Below, piece by piece: positions 34,224-43,095 of a stretch of 64,000 nucleotides of DNA (positions within the stretch are counted from its first letter, which is position 1; every line of letters begins with the position of its first letter). The stretch lies in contig NZ_CP022584.1 in the NCBI RefSeq assembly GCF_002240225.1, positions 3,456,594 to 3,520,593 on the forward strand, in the 5' to 3' direction. This DNA comes from Paenibacillus physcomitrellae. GTDB taxonomy: Bacteria; Bacillota; Bacilli; Paenibacillales; Paenibacillaceae. The notes below the pieces were generated by a model. It made no database searches. It was not told the origin of the DNA and saw only the letters and a list, made by a program, of their open reading frames with translations. A program made the translations under genes and the position numbers.

Positions 34224-34413
34224 AACCAGTTTAACTGGTAAGTGAAAGAGACAAATAACACTGAGCCTGAACGCTTTGTGGTCAGGCTAGCGTCTTTAGG
34301 CGCAGTTTGGTAACAGGGGGTTATACCCCTAGTGCAAACCACCCGTTGGACGGGTGGTTCTGATTTTTACAAGGGGACAACGTTTTCAAGCCTGGAAGGG
34401 CTCTTGCAAAGAG

Positions 34414-34441
34414 TTGACATTCCGGCTGGTTGCTATATAAT
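34414..34441 (+). promoter_or_regulatory. Consensus sigma-A promoter of adenine deaminase
   Basis: TTGACA (34414-34419) and TATAAT (34436-34441), both perfect, 16 bases apart, about 35 bases before the ade ATG and about 50 bases right of the insertion sequence. Confidence 0.85.
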
Positions 34442-34476
34442 TTGTCGAAATAACGAGCAGAAACGGGGAATAAGCG

Positions 34477-36273
34477 ATGGAAACAAAACGAAGACGCGAG
34501 CTGTACGAGGTCAGCGGCAGGCTTGCGAAGGTGGCCATGGGCCGGGACAAGGCGGATCTGGTCGTGCAAAACGGCACGCTGGTCAACGTTTATTCCGGCG
34601 AACTGCTGGAGCATACCGATATTGCCATTGCTGACGGAAGAGTGGCCTTCGTTGGCCAAGCCGATCATACCATTGGACCGAATACCAAGGTTATGGACGC
34701 GGAAGGGCGTTTTCTGGTTCCGGGTCTGATTGACGGTCATATGCATGTGGAAAGCACGATGATGACGGTGACGGAATTCGCCAAGGCGGCGCTGGTCAAA
34801 GGCACAACGGCCGTATTTATGGACCCTCACGAGATCGCCAATGTCTTCGGGGATGAAGGTGTGGCCTGGATGCATGAAGAGGGGCAGGGAGTTCCGCTGA
34901 AGGTATTTACTACGTATCCTTCGTGCGTGCCGGCAGCGGAAGGTCTGGAGGATGGCGGGGCCGCTTTGGAGGTCAAGGACATTGAAGGCGGTTTAACCTG
35001 GGAAGGCGTTGCAGGTCTGGGCGAGGTCATGAATTTCCCTGGTGTCGTTTATGATGATCCGAAGATGAAGGGCGAAATTGAAGCGACCATCCGGGCCGGG
35101 AAAACGGTCACCGGACATTTTCCAAGTGATGATCAGCAAATGCTGCAGGCCTATATCGCTTCGGGGGTGACGTCCGATCACGAAACTGTTACCCGGGAGC
35201 AGGGGCTTGCCCGGATTCGACTGGGCATGAATCTGATGATTCGCGAAGGCTCCGCCTGGCAGGATGTGAAGGAAGTCATTAAAGTCGTTACCGAGGATCA
35301 CGCGCCAACGGGCAATATAACGCTGGTGACGGATGATGCCTATCCGCAGACTTTGGTGGAGAAAGGCCATATGAATCACGTGGTGCGCCGTGCGATTGAG
35401 GAAGGTGTAGAACCGGTTACAGCGATTCAGATGGCTACGATCAATACGGCGAGATACTTTGGTATGGAACGGGATTTAGGGGCTATCGCTCCGGGAAAAC
35501 GTGCCGACATCCTGCTTATCGGCGATTTGCGGCAGATGGTTCCGGCAGCTGTGATTGCAGACGGAGAAGTTGTCGCGGAGCAGGGGCGTATCGTAGTTCC
35601 TTTTCCGGCCTACGTTTATCCGGAGAAAGCCCGGCAGTCGGTGAAGCTGGCCCGTGCGCTTACACCGGAGGATTTCCGGCTGCGCAGCAAACGGACGCCT
35701 GCTGATGGAACGACCCGGGTAAATGTCATTCAGGTTATCGAGAACAGCGCCCGCACGGCTGGACGGACGGCCGAACTGGCTGTGAAAGACGGATATATTC
35801 AGCCGAATCCGGACCAGGACGTGGTGCTGCTTGCCTGTATAGAGCGCCATGAAGGAAGCGGGCAAATCTCACTTGCTTTTGCAAGCGGCTTTCAGTTAAA
35901 GGCCGGGGCGGTGGCTTCCACCGTCGCGCACGACAGCCATAATCTGCTCGTTATGGGCGTTAATGAAGCAGATATGGCTTTCGCAGCAGCCAAGCTGGCG
36001 GAATGCGGCGGCGGCATGATTGCCGTGAAGGACGGCAAAGTGCTGGGCCTGGTCGAAATGCCGGTAGCCGGGCTGATGTCCGACAAACCGCTGGACCAGG
36101 TGGTGGAAGAGGTTCGCGGGCTCGAGGCGGGCTGGAAGGAGCTTGGCTGCACGATCCATGCTCCATTCATGACGTTCTCTCTGATCGCGCTGCCGGTCAT
36201 CCCGGATCTGCGCATTTCCAACCGCGGACTGGTGGATGTGACGACATTCCAGCTTACGGATGTGGAGCTGTAG
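34477..36273 (+). CDS. ade: Adenine deaminase
   Basis: The 598-residue enzyme deaminates adenine to hypoxanthine in purine salvage. It belongs to the amidohydrolase superfamily: DGHMHVESTMM near residue 90 has the two His metal ligands, followed by MDPHEIANVFG, typical of AdeC. The C-terminal ade domain is complete to LRISNRGLVDV. The ATG follows GGGGAA. It is expressed from a strong consensus promoter. The insertion sequence just upstream could have removed older control sequences. Confidence 0.95.
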   Translation: METKRRRELYEVSGRLAKVAMGRDKADLVVQNGTLVNVYSGELLEHTDIAIADGRVAFVGQADHTIGPNTKVMDAEGRFLVPGLIDGHMHVESTMMTVTEFAKAALVKGTTAVFMDPHEIANVFGDEGVAWMHEEGQGVPLKVFTTYPSCVPAAEGLEDGGAALEVKDIEGGLTWEGVAGLGEVMNFPGVVYDDPKMKGEIEATIRAGKTVTGHFPSDDQQMLQAYIASGVTSDHETVTREQGLARIRLGMNLMIREGSAWQDVKEVIKVVTEDHAPTGNITLVTDDAYPQTLVEKGHMNHVVRRAIEEGVEPVTAIQMATINTARYFGMERDLGAIAPGKRADILLIGDLRQMVPAAVIADGEVVAEQGRIVVPFPAYVYPEKARQSVKLARALTPEDFRLRSKRTPADGTTRVNVIQVIENSARTAGRTAELAVKDGYIQPNPDQDVVLLACIERHEGSGQISLAFASGFQLKAGAVASTVAHDSHNLLVMGVNEADMAFAAAKLAECGGGMIAVKDGKVLGLVEMPVAGLMSDKPLDQVVEEVRGLEAGWKELGCTIHAPFMTFSLIALPVIPDLRISNRGLVDVTTFQLTDVEL

Positions 36274-36329
36274 ACTATCTTTTGATGAGGTAAGTGGGCT
36301 GGCTGGTGCGGACTTCAGCAGCAAAACAA

Positions 36330-36370
36330 AACCGCCGTTCTTTCCCTGGGGAAAGGCGGCGGTTATTTTT
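36330..36370 (+). terminator. Terminator of ade
   Basis: AACCGCCG...CTTTCC and GGAAAG...CGGCGGTT arms, then T-rich sequence. Confidence 0.82.
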
Positions 36371-36466
36371 ATTTTAAATAGGAAAGGAATTAAAATTGAT
36401 GTGCAAGGTTATGGGTAAAGGGAAAGCTTAAATCTAAATGGTTATTGTAAGGTTCCAGACTTGAAC

Positions 36467-36574
36467 TTAATGCGTTTGTTGTTCGAGCTGATCTTCTTCT
36501 TTGAAAATCTTTGCGCAGAAAATGCCAATGACTATAAAGCTGACAGCCACCAACGCAGACATAAGAACCATCAT
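36467..36574 (-). CDS. 35-residue single-pass membrane peptide, divergent from cydA
   Basis: The frame starts MMVLMSALVAVSFIVIGIF and continues with CAKIFKEEDQLEQQTH. It has one hydrophobic helix (about residues 3-20) and a charged tail. AAGGAG stands about ten to twelve bases upstream of the ATG at 36572-36574. Small single-pass peptides such as CydX and CydS are structural parts of cytochrome bd oxidases. Here the gene points away from cydA, so a role in the oxidase is a hypothesis only. I recognise no exact family match. Confidence 0.55.
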   Translation of the reverse strand: MMVLMSALVAVSFIVIGIFCAKIFKEEDQLEQQTH

Positions 36575-36793
36575 GTCGAATCTTCACTCCTTCTTTTTCT
36601 TCTTCCTGATCTGTACGAGTATTATGATACCTGAATCCCGGAAAGGACGCATAGCCCGTTCGGGCTATAAAATGACTTCAAAATTGAACGTTGTGAGGCA
36701 GATCACATAACAAGTCTGTCAATGAGCTTTGAGGCAAAAAGACTTCGAAATCGCCTATGGTTTTGCCTGATTTGTGTGCAATTTCGACGAAAG

Positions 36794-36811
36794 TTGTGAT
36801 TATGGTCACAA
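36794..36811. promoter_or_regulatory. Rex-type operator 1 of cydABCD
   Basis: TTGTGA-N6-TCACAA, perfect. Rex (NADH/NAD sensor) represses cyd in B. subtilis through such sites; an FNR/CRP-type protein could also bind. Confidence 0.75.
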
Positions 36812-36834
36812 ATTTTATAAATTTCCGTTTTCTA

Positions 36835-36852
36835 TTGTGATGTTTATCACAA
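36835..36852. promoter_or_regulatory. Rex-type operator 2 of cydABCD
   Basis: Second TTGTGA-N6-TCACAA, extended to a perfect ATTGTGAT/ATCACAAT pair. Its centre is 41 bases from site 1, about four helical turns, so both could be bound on one face. Confidence 0.75.
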
Positions 36853-36951
36853 TACCCCCTTTGAAGAACTGCCATGATAAGAACAGTGAGTTTTCCAAGC
36901 AAGAGAGGCAGTTTGCCTCCCATTCTTATCGTTCAAAGGAGAGTATGATCC

Positions 36952-38358
36952 ATGGATCCGTTAGTGCTTGCACGCATCCAGTTTGCTGCGACGACCATCT
37001 TCCACTTCTTCTTCGTGCCGATGTCGATCGGGTTGGTATTTATGATCGCGGTCATGGAGACGATGTACGTCGTCAAAGGCAAAGAAGTGTACAAAACAAT
37101 GGCAAAGTTCTGGGGCAAGCTGTTCCTCATCAACTTTGCGGTCGGGGTCGTTACAGGCATCCTGCAGGAGTTCCAGTTCGGCATGAACTGGTCCGATTAT
37201 TCCCGGTTCGTCGGAGACGTCTTTGGCGCGCCGCTTGCGATTGAAGCGCTCGCCGCCTTTTTCCTCGAGTCAACCTTTATGGGGCTCTGGATCTTCGGTT
37301 GGGAGCGTTTGTCCAAGAAAGTCCATCTGCTGTGTATTTGGCTGGTTTCTTTCGGTACCACGCTGTCTGCGCTGTGGATTCTGGCGGCGAACTCGTTTAT
37401 GCAGCATCCGGTAGGGTTCGAAATCAACAACGGTCGCGCGGAGATGAACGACTTTTTCGCCCTGATCGCCAATGGGCAGCTGTGGGTGGAATTTCCGCAT
37501 ACCGTCCTCGGTGCGCTGGCCACCGGCTCTTTCCTGATCTGCGGCATCAGCGCGTACAAAATGCTTAAGAAGAAAGACTATGCTTTCTTTAAGAACTCTT
37601 TTAAAATCGCGGTCATCGTAGCTTTATCGTCTTCTTTCCTGACCGCCATCTTCGGTCACCAGCAGGCTCAGTACCTGGTAGAGACCCAGCCGATGAAAAT
37701 GGCCGCATCCGAAGGCCTCTGGGGCAAAAGCGGCGACCCTGCTCCATGGACGGTCGTTGCGGCGATTGATCCGAAGACCAAAGAAAATAAATACGAAATT
37801 AAAATTCCTTACCTGCTCAGCTTCCTTTCCTACAGCAAACTGAACGGGGAAGTCAAAGGCATGAACGAGCTGCAGGCCGAGTATACGCAAAAATACGGCG
37901 AAGGCAATTACATCCCGCCGGTGCGCACGACCTTCTGGAGCTTCCGCATCATGGTGGCAGCAGGTTCGCTCATGATTTTGTTTGCTGCTTACGGCTTGTA
38001 CCTGTGGATGCGCAAAAAAATGGACCGCCCGAACAAAGGTTACCTGCGTTTGATGCTGTTTGGCATTTCGCTGCCTTATATCGCGAATACTTCAGGCTGG
38101 ATCATGACGGAATTCGGCCGCCAGCCTTGGACGGTATTCGGGCTGATGACCACCGCCGACTCCGTGTCGCCTAACGTGACCGCAGGCCAGCTGCTGTTCT
38201 CGATTATCGCCTTCTGCGCAATTTATACCGTGCTGGCCGTCGTGATGGTGTTCCTTTGGGTGAAAGTGATCAAACAAGGTCCATACGCCAAAGACCATTC
38301 CGACGACGAACATTCCACAGATCCGTTCGGCAAGGAGGGGTATCATGCTGTCTCTTAA
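36952..38358 (+). CDS. cydA: Cytochrome bd quinol oxidase subunit I
   Basis: The 468-residue membrane protein carries hemes b558, b595 and d and oxidises menaquinol with oxygen. The heme-ligand His lies near residue 19 in AATTIFHFFFVPMSIGL. The conserved GRQPWTVFGLMTT segment stands near residue 395, after a short Q-loop, as in Firmicutes. About nine membrane helices are expected. Start ATG follows AAAGGAGAG. First gene of cydABCD; its end overlaps cydB by 14 bases. Confidence 0.96.
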   Translation: MDPLVLARIQFAATTIFHFFFVPMSIGLVFMIAVMETMYVVKGKEVYKTMAKFWGKLFLINFAVGVVTGILQEFQFGMNWSDYSRFVGDVFGAPLAIEALAAFFLESTFMGLWIFGWERLSKKVHLLCIWLVSFGTTLSALWILAANSFMQHPVGFEINNGRAEMNDFFALIANGQLWVEFPHTVLGALATGSFLICGISAYKMLKKKDYAFFKNSFKIAVIVALSSSFLTAIFGHQQAQYLVETQPMKMAASEGLWGKSGDPAPWTVVAAIDPKTKENKYEIKIPYLLSFLSYSKLNGEVKGMNELQAEYTQKYGEGNYIPPVRTTFWSFRIMVAAGSLMILFAAYGLYLWMRKKMDRPNKGYLRLMLFGISLPYIANTSGWIMTEFGRQPWTVFGLMTTADSVSPNVTAGQLLFSIIAFCAIYTVLAVVMVFLWVKVIKQGPYAKDHSDDEHSTDPFGKEGYHAVS

Positions 38359-39361
38359 TGAGCTTTGGTTTATTTTGGTGGCGGTGCTGTTCATCGGCTT
38401 CTTTTTCCTCGAGGGCTTTGATTTCGGGGTTGGCATGGCTACAGGCATTCTTGCCAAAAACGATACGGAACGCCGCGTGTTAATCAACGCGATCGGCCCG
38501 TTCTGGGACGGCAATGAAGTGTGGCTGCTGACGGCGGGCGGCGCCATATTCGCCGCTTTCCCGAACTGGTACGCCACGATGTTCAGCGGCTACTATACAC
38601 CTCTAGTTGTGCTTCTGCTGGCGCTGATCGCCAGAGGGGTCGCTTTCGAATTCCGGGGCAAGGTGCAGGACGACCGCTGGAAAAAAACGTGGGACGTCTG
38701 CATTTTCATCGGCAGCCTGCTGCCTCCATTCCTGCTGGGCGTCGTCTTCGCCGGCTTTATGAAAGGCCTGCCGATCGACGGGCAAATGGAGATGAGAGCC
38801 GGACTGTTCGACATGGTGAACTGGTATACGCTGGTGGGCGGCATTACCGTTACGGTGCTTTGTTTTGTGCACGGCCTTCTGTTCACGGTACTCCGCACGG
38901 AGGGAGATATTCAGAACAGAGCGCGCAAGCTGGCTAAACAGATGCTGTATCCGCTGGCGGCCCTGCTGGCCCTGACCGGCATCGCCACTTATTTGGCTAC
39001 GGATATCTTTGAAGCTCATGGCGCCGTATTAAGCGTGTTGGCTTTGCTGGGACTGGCCGCTTTCCTGCTGGCCGGTTATTTCCTGAGCCGGAAACGGGAC
39101 GGCTGGGCTTTCGGCATGACCGGCGCGGTCATTGCTTTGGCGATTGTCGGCGTATTTGCCGGGCTGTTCCCGAACGTGATGATCAGCTCGATCGATACGG
39201 CTTTCAACCTGACGATTCATAATGCGGCCTCGGGCCATTATTCGCTGAAGGTCATGACGATCGTCGCCGTGTCGCTGCTGCCGTTCGTGCTCGGTTATCA
39301 GATCTGGAGTTATTTCGTCTTCCACAAACGGGTGCACGAGAAATCGCATCTGGAATATTAA
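38345..39361 (+). CDS. cydB: Cytochrome bd quinol oxidase subunit II
   Basis: The 338-residue multispanning protein begins with the family's LNELWFILVAVLFIGFFFLE and GFDFGVGMATG stretches and has the conserved GNEVWLLTAGGAIFAAFP. It pairs with CydA to form the oxidase core and holds the structural quinone. AAGGAGGGG lies within the cydA coding end, and the overlap indicates coupled translation. Confidence 0.95.
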   Translation: MLSLNELWFILVAVLFIGFFFLEGFDFGVGMATGILAKNDTERRVLINAIGPFWDGNEVWLLTAGGAIFAAFPNWYATMFSGYYTPLVVLLLALIARGVAFEFRGKVQDDRWKKTWDVCIFIGSLLPPFLLGVVFAGFMKGLPIDGQMEMRAGLFDMVNWYTLVGGITVTVLCFVHGLLFTVLRTEGDIQNRARKLAKQMLYPLAALLALTGIATYLATDIFEAHGAVLSVLALLGLAAFLLAGYFLSRKRDGWAFGMTGAVIALAIVGVFAGLFPNVMISSIDTAFNLTIHNAASGHYSLKVMTIVAVSLLPFVLGYQIWSYFVFHKRVHEKSHLEY

Positions 39362-39385
39362 TCATTGAGACAGGAATGAACGGAC

Positions 39386-41209
39386 ATGGACAAAAACTTG
39401 CTGAAGTTAAAAGGAATTCGGACGGTTATGGCGTTCATGGCCGCGCTGACGTTCATTCATACTCTTGCCGTTATTGTGCAGGCCAAGTGGCTGGCGGATG
39501 CCGTCACCGGCCTGTTTAACGGCGAATCCCTGCAGGAACAATACGGCAGCCTCGTATTGTTCCTGCTTGGTTTTACGGTCCGGCAGCTGACGAACCTGCT
39601 GCAGCAGCGGCTGGCCTACCGTTTTGCCGAACGAACCGGGAGCGCGCTGCGCAAGGCGTTTGTAGGCAAGCTGTTTGCGCTGGGTCCCCGTTTTGCCGCC
39701 CGGGAGGGCACAGGCAAGCTGGTCACCCTGGTGCTGGACGGCATTTCCAAATATAAAACCTATCTGGAGCTGTTCCTGCCGCGCATGCTGGCCACGGGAA
39801 TGACACCTGTCCTGGTTTTGTTGTTCGTGTTTACACAGGATGTCATGTCGGGCCTAATTTTGATTATTACGATGCCGATTCTGATCGTCTTTATGATTCT
39901 GGTGGGGCTGGCAGCACGCCGGCAGACGGAGCGGCAGATCGGCACGTACCGCGTATTGTCCAACCACTTTGTGGATTCGCTGCGCGGGCTGGAGACGCTG
40001 AAATATTTAGGCCGGAGCAAAGGCCATGTCCGCTCCATCGAGAAAGTCAGCGACTCCTACCGCTCAGCTACGATGAGAACGCTGCGGGTAGCTTTTATGT
40101 CCTCGTTTGCCCTGGATTTCTTCACGATGCTGTCAGTGGCGTCGGTGGCGGTGAGCCTGGGGCTCCGTCTGATTGACGGGCGCCTTACCCTGCTGCCAGC
40201 GCTGACGGTTCTGATCCTCGCGCCGGAATATTTTCTGCCGGTGCGTATGGTCGGCGCAGATTTTCATGCGACGATGGACGGCAAAGAAGCGGGTGAAACG
40301 ATCCGCGCGATTATTGCCGGAACCGACGACCCCGAGACCGCCGGTTCGCATAGGACTATGAAGGCTGGCCAAACCGGCGCGCCTTTGGCAGCTCAGCCCG
40401 GAAATGCCGTTGAACCGATGCCCGACCGGAACATGAAGAACCAAACCCCGGGACAGATTCTTTGGACCCCCTCAAGCGTTTTAAAAATGTCCGGCCTCAC
40501 CGTAAGCCACGGGGAAGGCGACAAGGACTCCCTTGCCGGCATCACCGCTACCTTGCCGGGAACGGGCCGAATCGGCATTATCGGGGAGAGCGGCGCAGGC
40601 AAGTCCACCTTGATCGACGTAATCGGCGGTTTCCTGAAACCAAACGCCGGGACTTTTAGGCTTGACGGGATGGAGCTGGACAACTTGGCCGTGCCCGACT
40701 GGCGGAGTCTGATAACGTACATCCCGCAGCGGCCATTTCTGTTCAGCGGAACGCTCGCTGAGAACATCGCTTTTTACGCGCCGGACGCTTCGGAAGCGGA
40801 CATCCGGGGGGCGGTTCAAGCGGCCGGGCTGGAAGAGCTGCTTCATAGCCTGCCGCAAGGATTGGCAACGCTGGTCGGCGGAGGAGGGCGTCCGCTGAGC
40901 GGAGGGCAGGAGCAGCGCGTTGCGCTGGCGCGGTCTTTTTTGTGCAGCCGTCCCGTGATGCTGCTGGACGAACCGACAGCTCACCTCGATATCGAAACTG
41001 AATATGAGCTGAAAGAAATGATGCTGCCCATGTTTGCAGGCAAGCTGGTGCTGCTGGCGACCCATCGCCTGCATTGGATGCGGGAGATGGACCAGATCCT
41101 GGTGCTGGAGCAGGGCAGGCTGGCGGAAATGGGTACCCATGAAGAGCTGATGGCCCGCAAGGGCGTTTATTACGGACTGGTAAATGCGGAAAGGGAGGCA
41201 TTGGCATGA
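39386..41209 (+). CDS. cydD: ABC exporter subunit CydD (cytochrome bd assembly)
   Basis: The 607-residue protein fuses six membrane helices with a nucleotide-binding domain. Walker A is GESGAGKSTLID near residue 400, the signature LSGGQEQRVALARSF near 505 and Walker B VMLLDEPTAHLD near 528. CydDC exports thiols and/or binds heme, and is needed to assemble cytochrome bd. A spacer of about 45 residues between membrane and ATPase halves (near 310-355) is Ala/Gly/Pro-rich and longer than usual. It overlaps cydC by four bases. Confidence 0.92.
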   Translation: MDKNLLKLKGIRTVMAFMAALTFIHTLAVIVQAKWLADAVTGLFNGESLQEQYGSLVLFLLGFTVRQLTNLLQQRLAYRFAERTGSALRKAFVGKLFALGPRFAAREGTGKLVTLVLDGISKYKTYLELFLPRMLATGMTPVLVLLFVFTQDVMSGLILIITMPILIVFMILVGLAARRQTERQIGTYRVLSNHFVDSLRGLETLKYLGRSKGHVRSIEKVSDSYRSATMRTLRVAFMSSFALDFFTMLSVASVAVSLGLRLIDGRLTLLPALTVLILAPEYFLPVRMVGADFHATMDGKEAGETIRAIIAGTDDPETAGSHRTMKAGQTGAPLAAQPGNAVEPMPDRNMKNQTPGQILWTPSSVLKMSGLTVSHGEGDKDSLAGITATLPGTGRIGIIGESGAGKSTLIDVIGGFLKPNAGTFRLDGMELDNLAVPDWRSLITYIPQRPFLFSGTLAENIAFYAPDASEADIRGAVQAAGLEELLHSLPQGLATLVGGGGRPLSGGQEQRVALARSFLCSRPVMLLDEPTAHLDIETEYELKEMMLPMFAGKLVLLATHRLHWMREMDQILVLEQGRLAEMGTHEELMARKGVYYGLVNAEREALA

Positions 41210-42936
41210 ACGGGGAAACGTGGTTTAAACCTTTTTTTCGCGCCTATTTCTGGCGGTTTGCGCTGATCGTGCTGCTCGGCATCCTGACGCTGGCGTCGGC
41301 AGCCATGCTGATGTTCACCTCCGGCTTTCTGATTTCGAAGTCCGCGCTCAGACCGGAAAACATCCTGCTCGTTTATGTTCCGATCGTCGGCGTCCGCACC
41401 TTCGGGATTGCTCGGGCAGTGATTCATTACGTCGAGCGGCTGACCGGCCATGACGCTGTGCTGCGCATTTTGTCGAAAATGCGGGTCAAGCTGTATAAGC
41501 TGCTAGAACCTCAAGCTTTATTTATTCGTTCTCGTCAAAAAACGGGGGACATCCTTGGCGTATTGGCGGAGGATATCGAAAATTTGCAGAACGTGTACAT
41601 CCGGACGATTTTTCCGGCGGCAGCTGCCGTGGTCATGTACGTTTTGGCCGTTGTTTTTGCCGGCCGCTTCAGTCTCGGCTTCGCAGCGCTGGCCGCGATT
41701 TATCTGTTGGTTCTGATCGCTGTGCTGCCTTATATCTCCTACCGGCTGACCCGGGCGAAACACAAACAGCTAAAGGAACAGCGCAGCGGGCTTTACCAGA
41801 AGCTGACCGACGCGGTGATGGGCATCGGCGATTGGGTCATCAGCGGACGTGCCGCCGCTTTTGCGGACAGCTATGAAGAAGCCGAGACCCGCGTGACCCG
41901 GATCGAACGTTCTTTGCGCAGCTGGGCCCGGCTGCGGACGTTGATCGGCCAGCTCGCAGTCGGCCTGGCCGTAGTGATTACGCTGTATTGGTCCGGGCAG
42001 GAATACGCCAACGGCCGCATTGACGTTACGTTGATCGCTGCGTTTGTGCTGGTTATTTTTCCGCTGATGGATGCCTTTCTGCCAATCTCCGAAGCCGTGG
42101 AGCGGATTCCGCAATACCAGGATGCGGTGGCAAGATTAAACCGGATCACAGGGTCCGGCGGCGAGCCGGCTGTGGTAACTTCCGCGCCGGCCGTTCCACA
42201 GCCCAGTCAGGTCCATATTTCGATCCGAGATGTCTCTTTCGCTTATAGCGAAGGAGAACGTCCATCTGTTTCCCATGTGAACCTGGAGCTGCCGCAGGGC
42301 AAACGGATTGCCGTAATCGGCCGCAGCGGCGCGGGCAAATCTACGCTGCTTAAACTGATCCTCGGAGCGCTCGCGCCAAGTGCGGGCGAAGTCACCTTAA
42401 ATGGCATACCTGCGGCGGAGCTGGCTCCGCGTATGTCCGAATATGCGGCGGTGCTTAACCAAAGCCCGCATTTGTTCGATACGACGGTAGGCAACAACAT
42501 CCGGCTCGGCAAACTCTCGGCTACCGACGAGGAAATCGCCGCGGCCGCCAATTCGGCCCGTCTGGGCGGGCTGATCGCTTCGCTGCCCGCCGGCCTCGAT
42601 ACGCCGATGCACGAAGCCGGTCAGCGCTTCTCCGGCGGCGAACGCCAGCGCGTGGCGCTGGCCCGCGTCCTGCTGCAGAACACGCCCGTCCTCATTTTGG
42701 ATGAGCCGACCATTGGCCTTGATCCCAAGACGGAACGGGAGCTGATGGCGACCGTCCTGGAGGCGGCTAAAGGCAAAACGCTGATCTGGGTGACGCACCA
42801 TCTCACCTTTGCCCGCCAGATGGATGAAATTATTTTTATGAATCGGGGCGGTATAGAAATGAGAGGCACCCACGATGAGTTGATGGCAAACCATGAACGA
42901 TATCGCCGTTTATATCGGCTGGACCGGCCGGAATGA
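41206..42936 (+). CDS. cydC: ABC exporter subunit CydC (cytochrome bd assembly)
   Basis: The 576-residue partner of CydD starts in an ATGA overlap. It has six membrane helices, a Walker A GRSGAGKSTLLK near residue 372, the signature FSGGERQRVALARVLL near 477, and Walker B VLILDEPTIGLD. Both half-transporters have intact catalytic motifs, suggesting two working ATP sites. It closes the operon before a strong terminator. Confidence 0.92.
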   Translation: MNGETWFKPFFRAYFWRFALIVLLGILTLASAAMLMFTSGFLISKSALRPENILLVYVPIVGVRTFGIARAVIHYVERLTGHDAVLRILSKMRVKLYKLLEPQALFIRSRQKTGDILGVLAEDIENLQNVYIRTIFPAAAAVVMYVLAVVFAGRFSLGFAALAAIYLLVLIAVLPYISYRLTRAKHKQLKEQRSGLYQKLTDAVMGIGDWVISGRAAAFADSYEEAETRVTRIERSLRSWARLRTLIGQLAVGLAVVITLYWSGQEYANGRIDVTLIAAFVLVIFPLMDAFLPISEAVERIPQYQDAVARLNRITGSGGEPAVVTSAPAVPQPSQVHISIRDVSFAYSEGERPSVSHVNLELPQGKRIAVIGRSGAGKSTLLKLILGALAPSAGEVTLNGIPAAELAPRMSEYAAVLNQSPHLFDTTVGNNIRLGKLSATDEEIAAAANSARLGGLIASLPAGLDTPMHEAGQRFSGGERQRVALARVLLQNTPVLILDEPTIGLDPKTERELMATVLEAAKGKTLIWVTHHLTFARQMDEIIFMNRGGIEMRGTHDELMANHERYRRLYRLDRPE

Positions 42937-42990
42937 AGGGGAGGTTCTGCATTTTTCCGCACTTCCCCGCACTTTCCCGCCATACGAAAC

Positions 42991-43040
42991 AAAAGAGGCT
43001 TTCCCGACCGCGTTGCGGTCTAGGGAGAGCCTCTTCTTAT
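42991..43040. terminator. Terminator between cydC and the siderophore-binding gene
   Basis: AAGAGGCT...GACCGC and GCGGTC...AGCCTCTT form a long stem with internal mismatches; T-rich on the right and A-rich on the left, so it can serve both convergent genes. Confidence 0.8.
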
Positions 43041-43095
43041 AGCCACTCGATTAGGTTTAGATTGAACAGCAATGAGCTTTCAACGCTTTATTTGC

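Larger units (their letters stand above)
33640..34375 (+). mobile_element. IS200/IS605-family insertion sequence
   Basis: A single TnpA gene is flanked by subterminal hairpins instead of inverted repeats, as in this family: CCACCCGC-TAT-GCGGGTGG at 33653-33671 on the left and AACCACCCG-TTGGA-CGGGTGGTT at about 34339-34361 on the right. Exact cleavage sites are not certain; the ends given are approximate. There is no TnpB gene. The element lies between a peptidase terminator and the promoter of adenine deaminase. The transposase frame is intact, so the copy may be active. Confidence 0.85.
36575..36951. promoter_or_regulatory. Control region of cydABCD
   Basis: No other gene is visible. The right half is A+T-rich and carries two perfect Rex/FNR-type palindromes; the operon promoter must lie near them. 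Confidence 0.7.
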
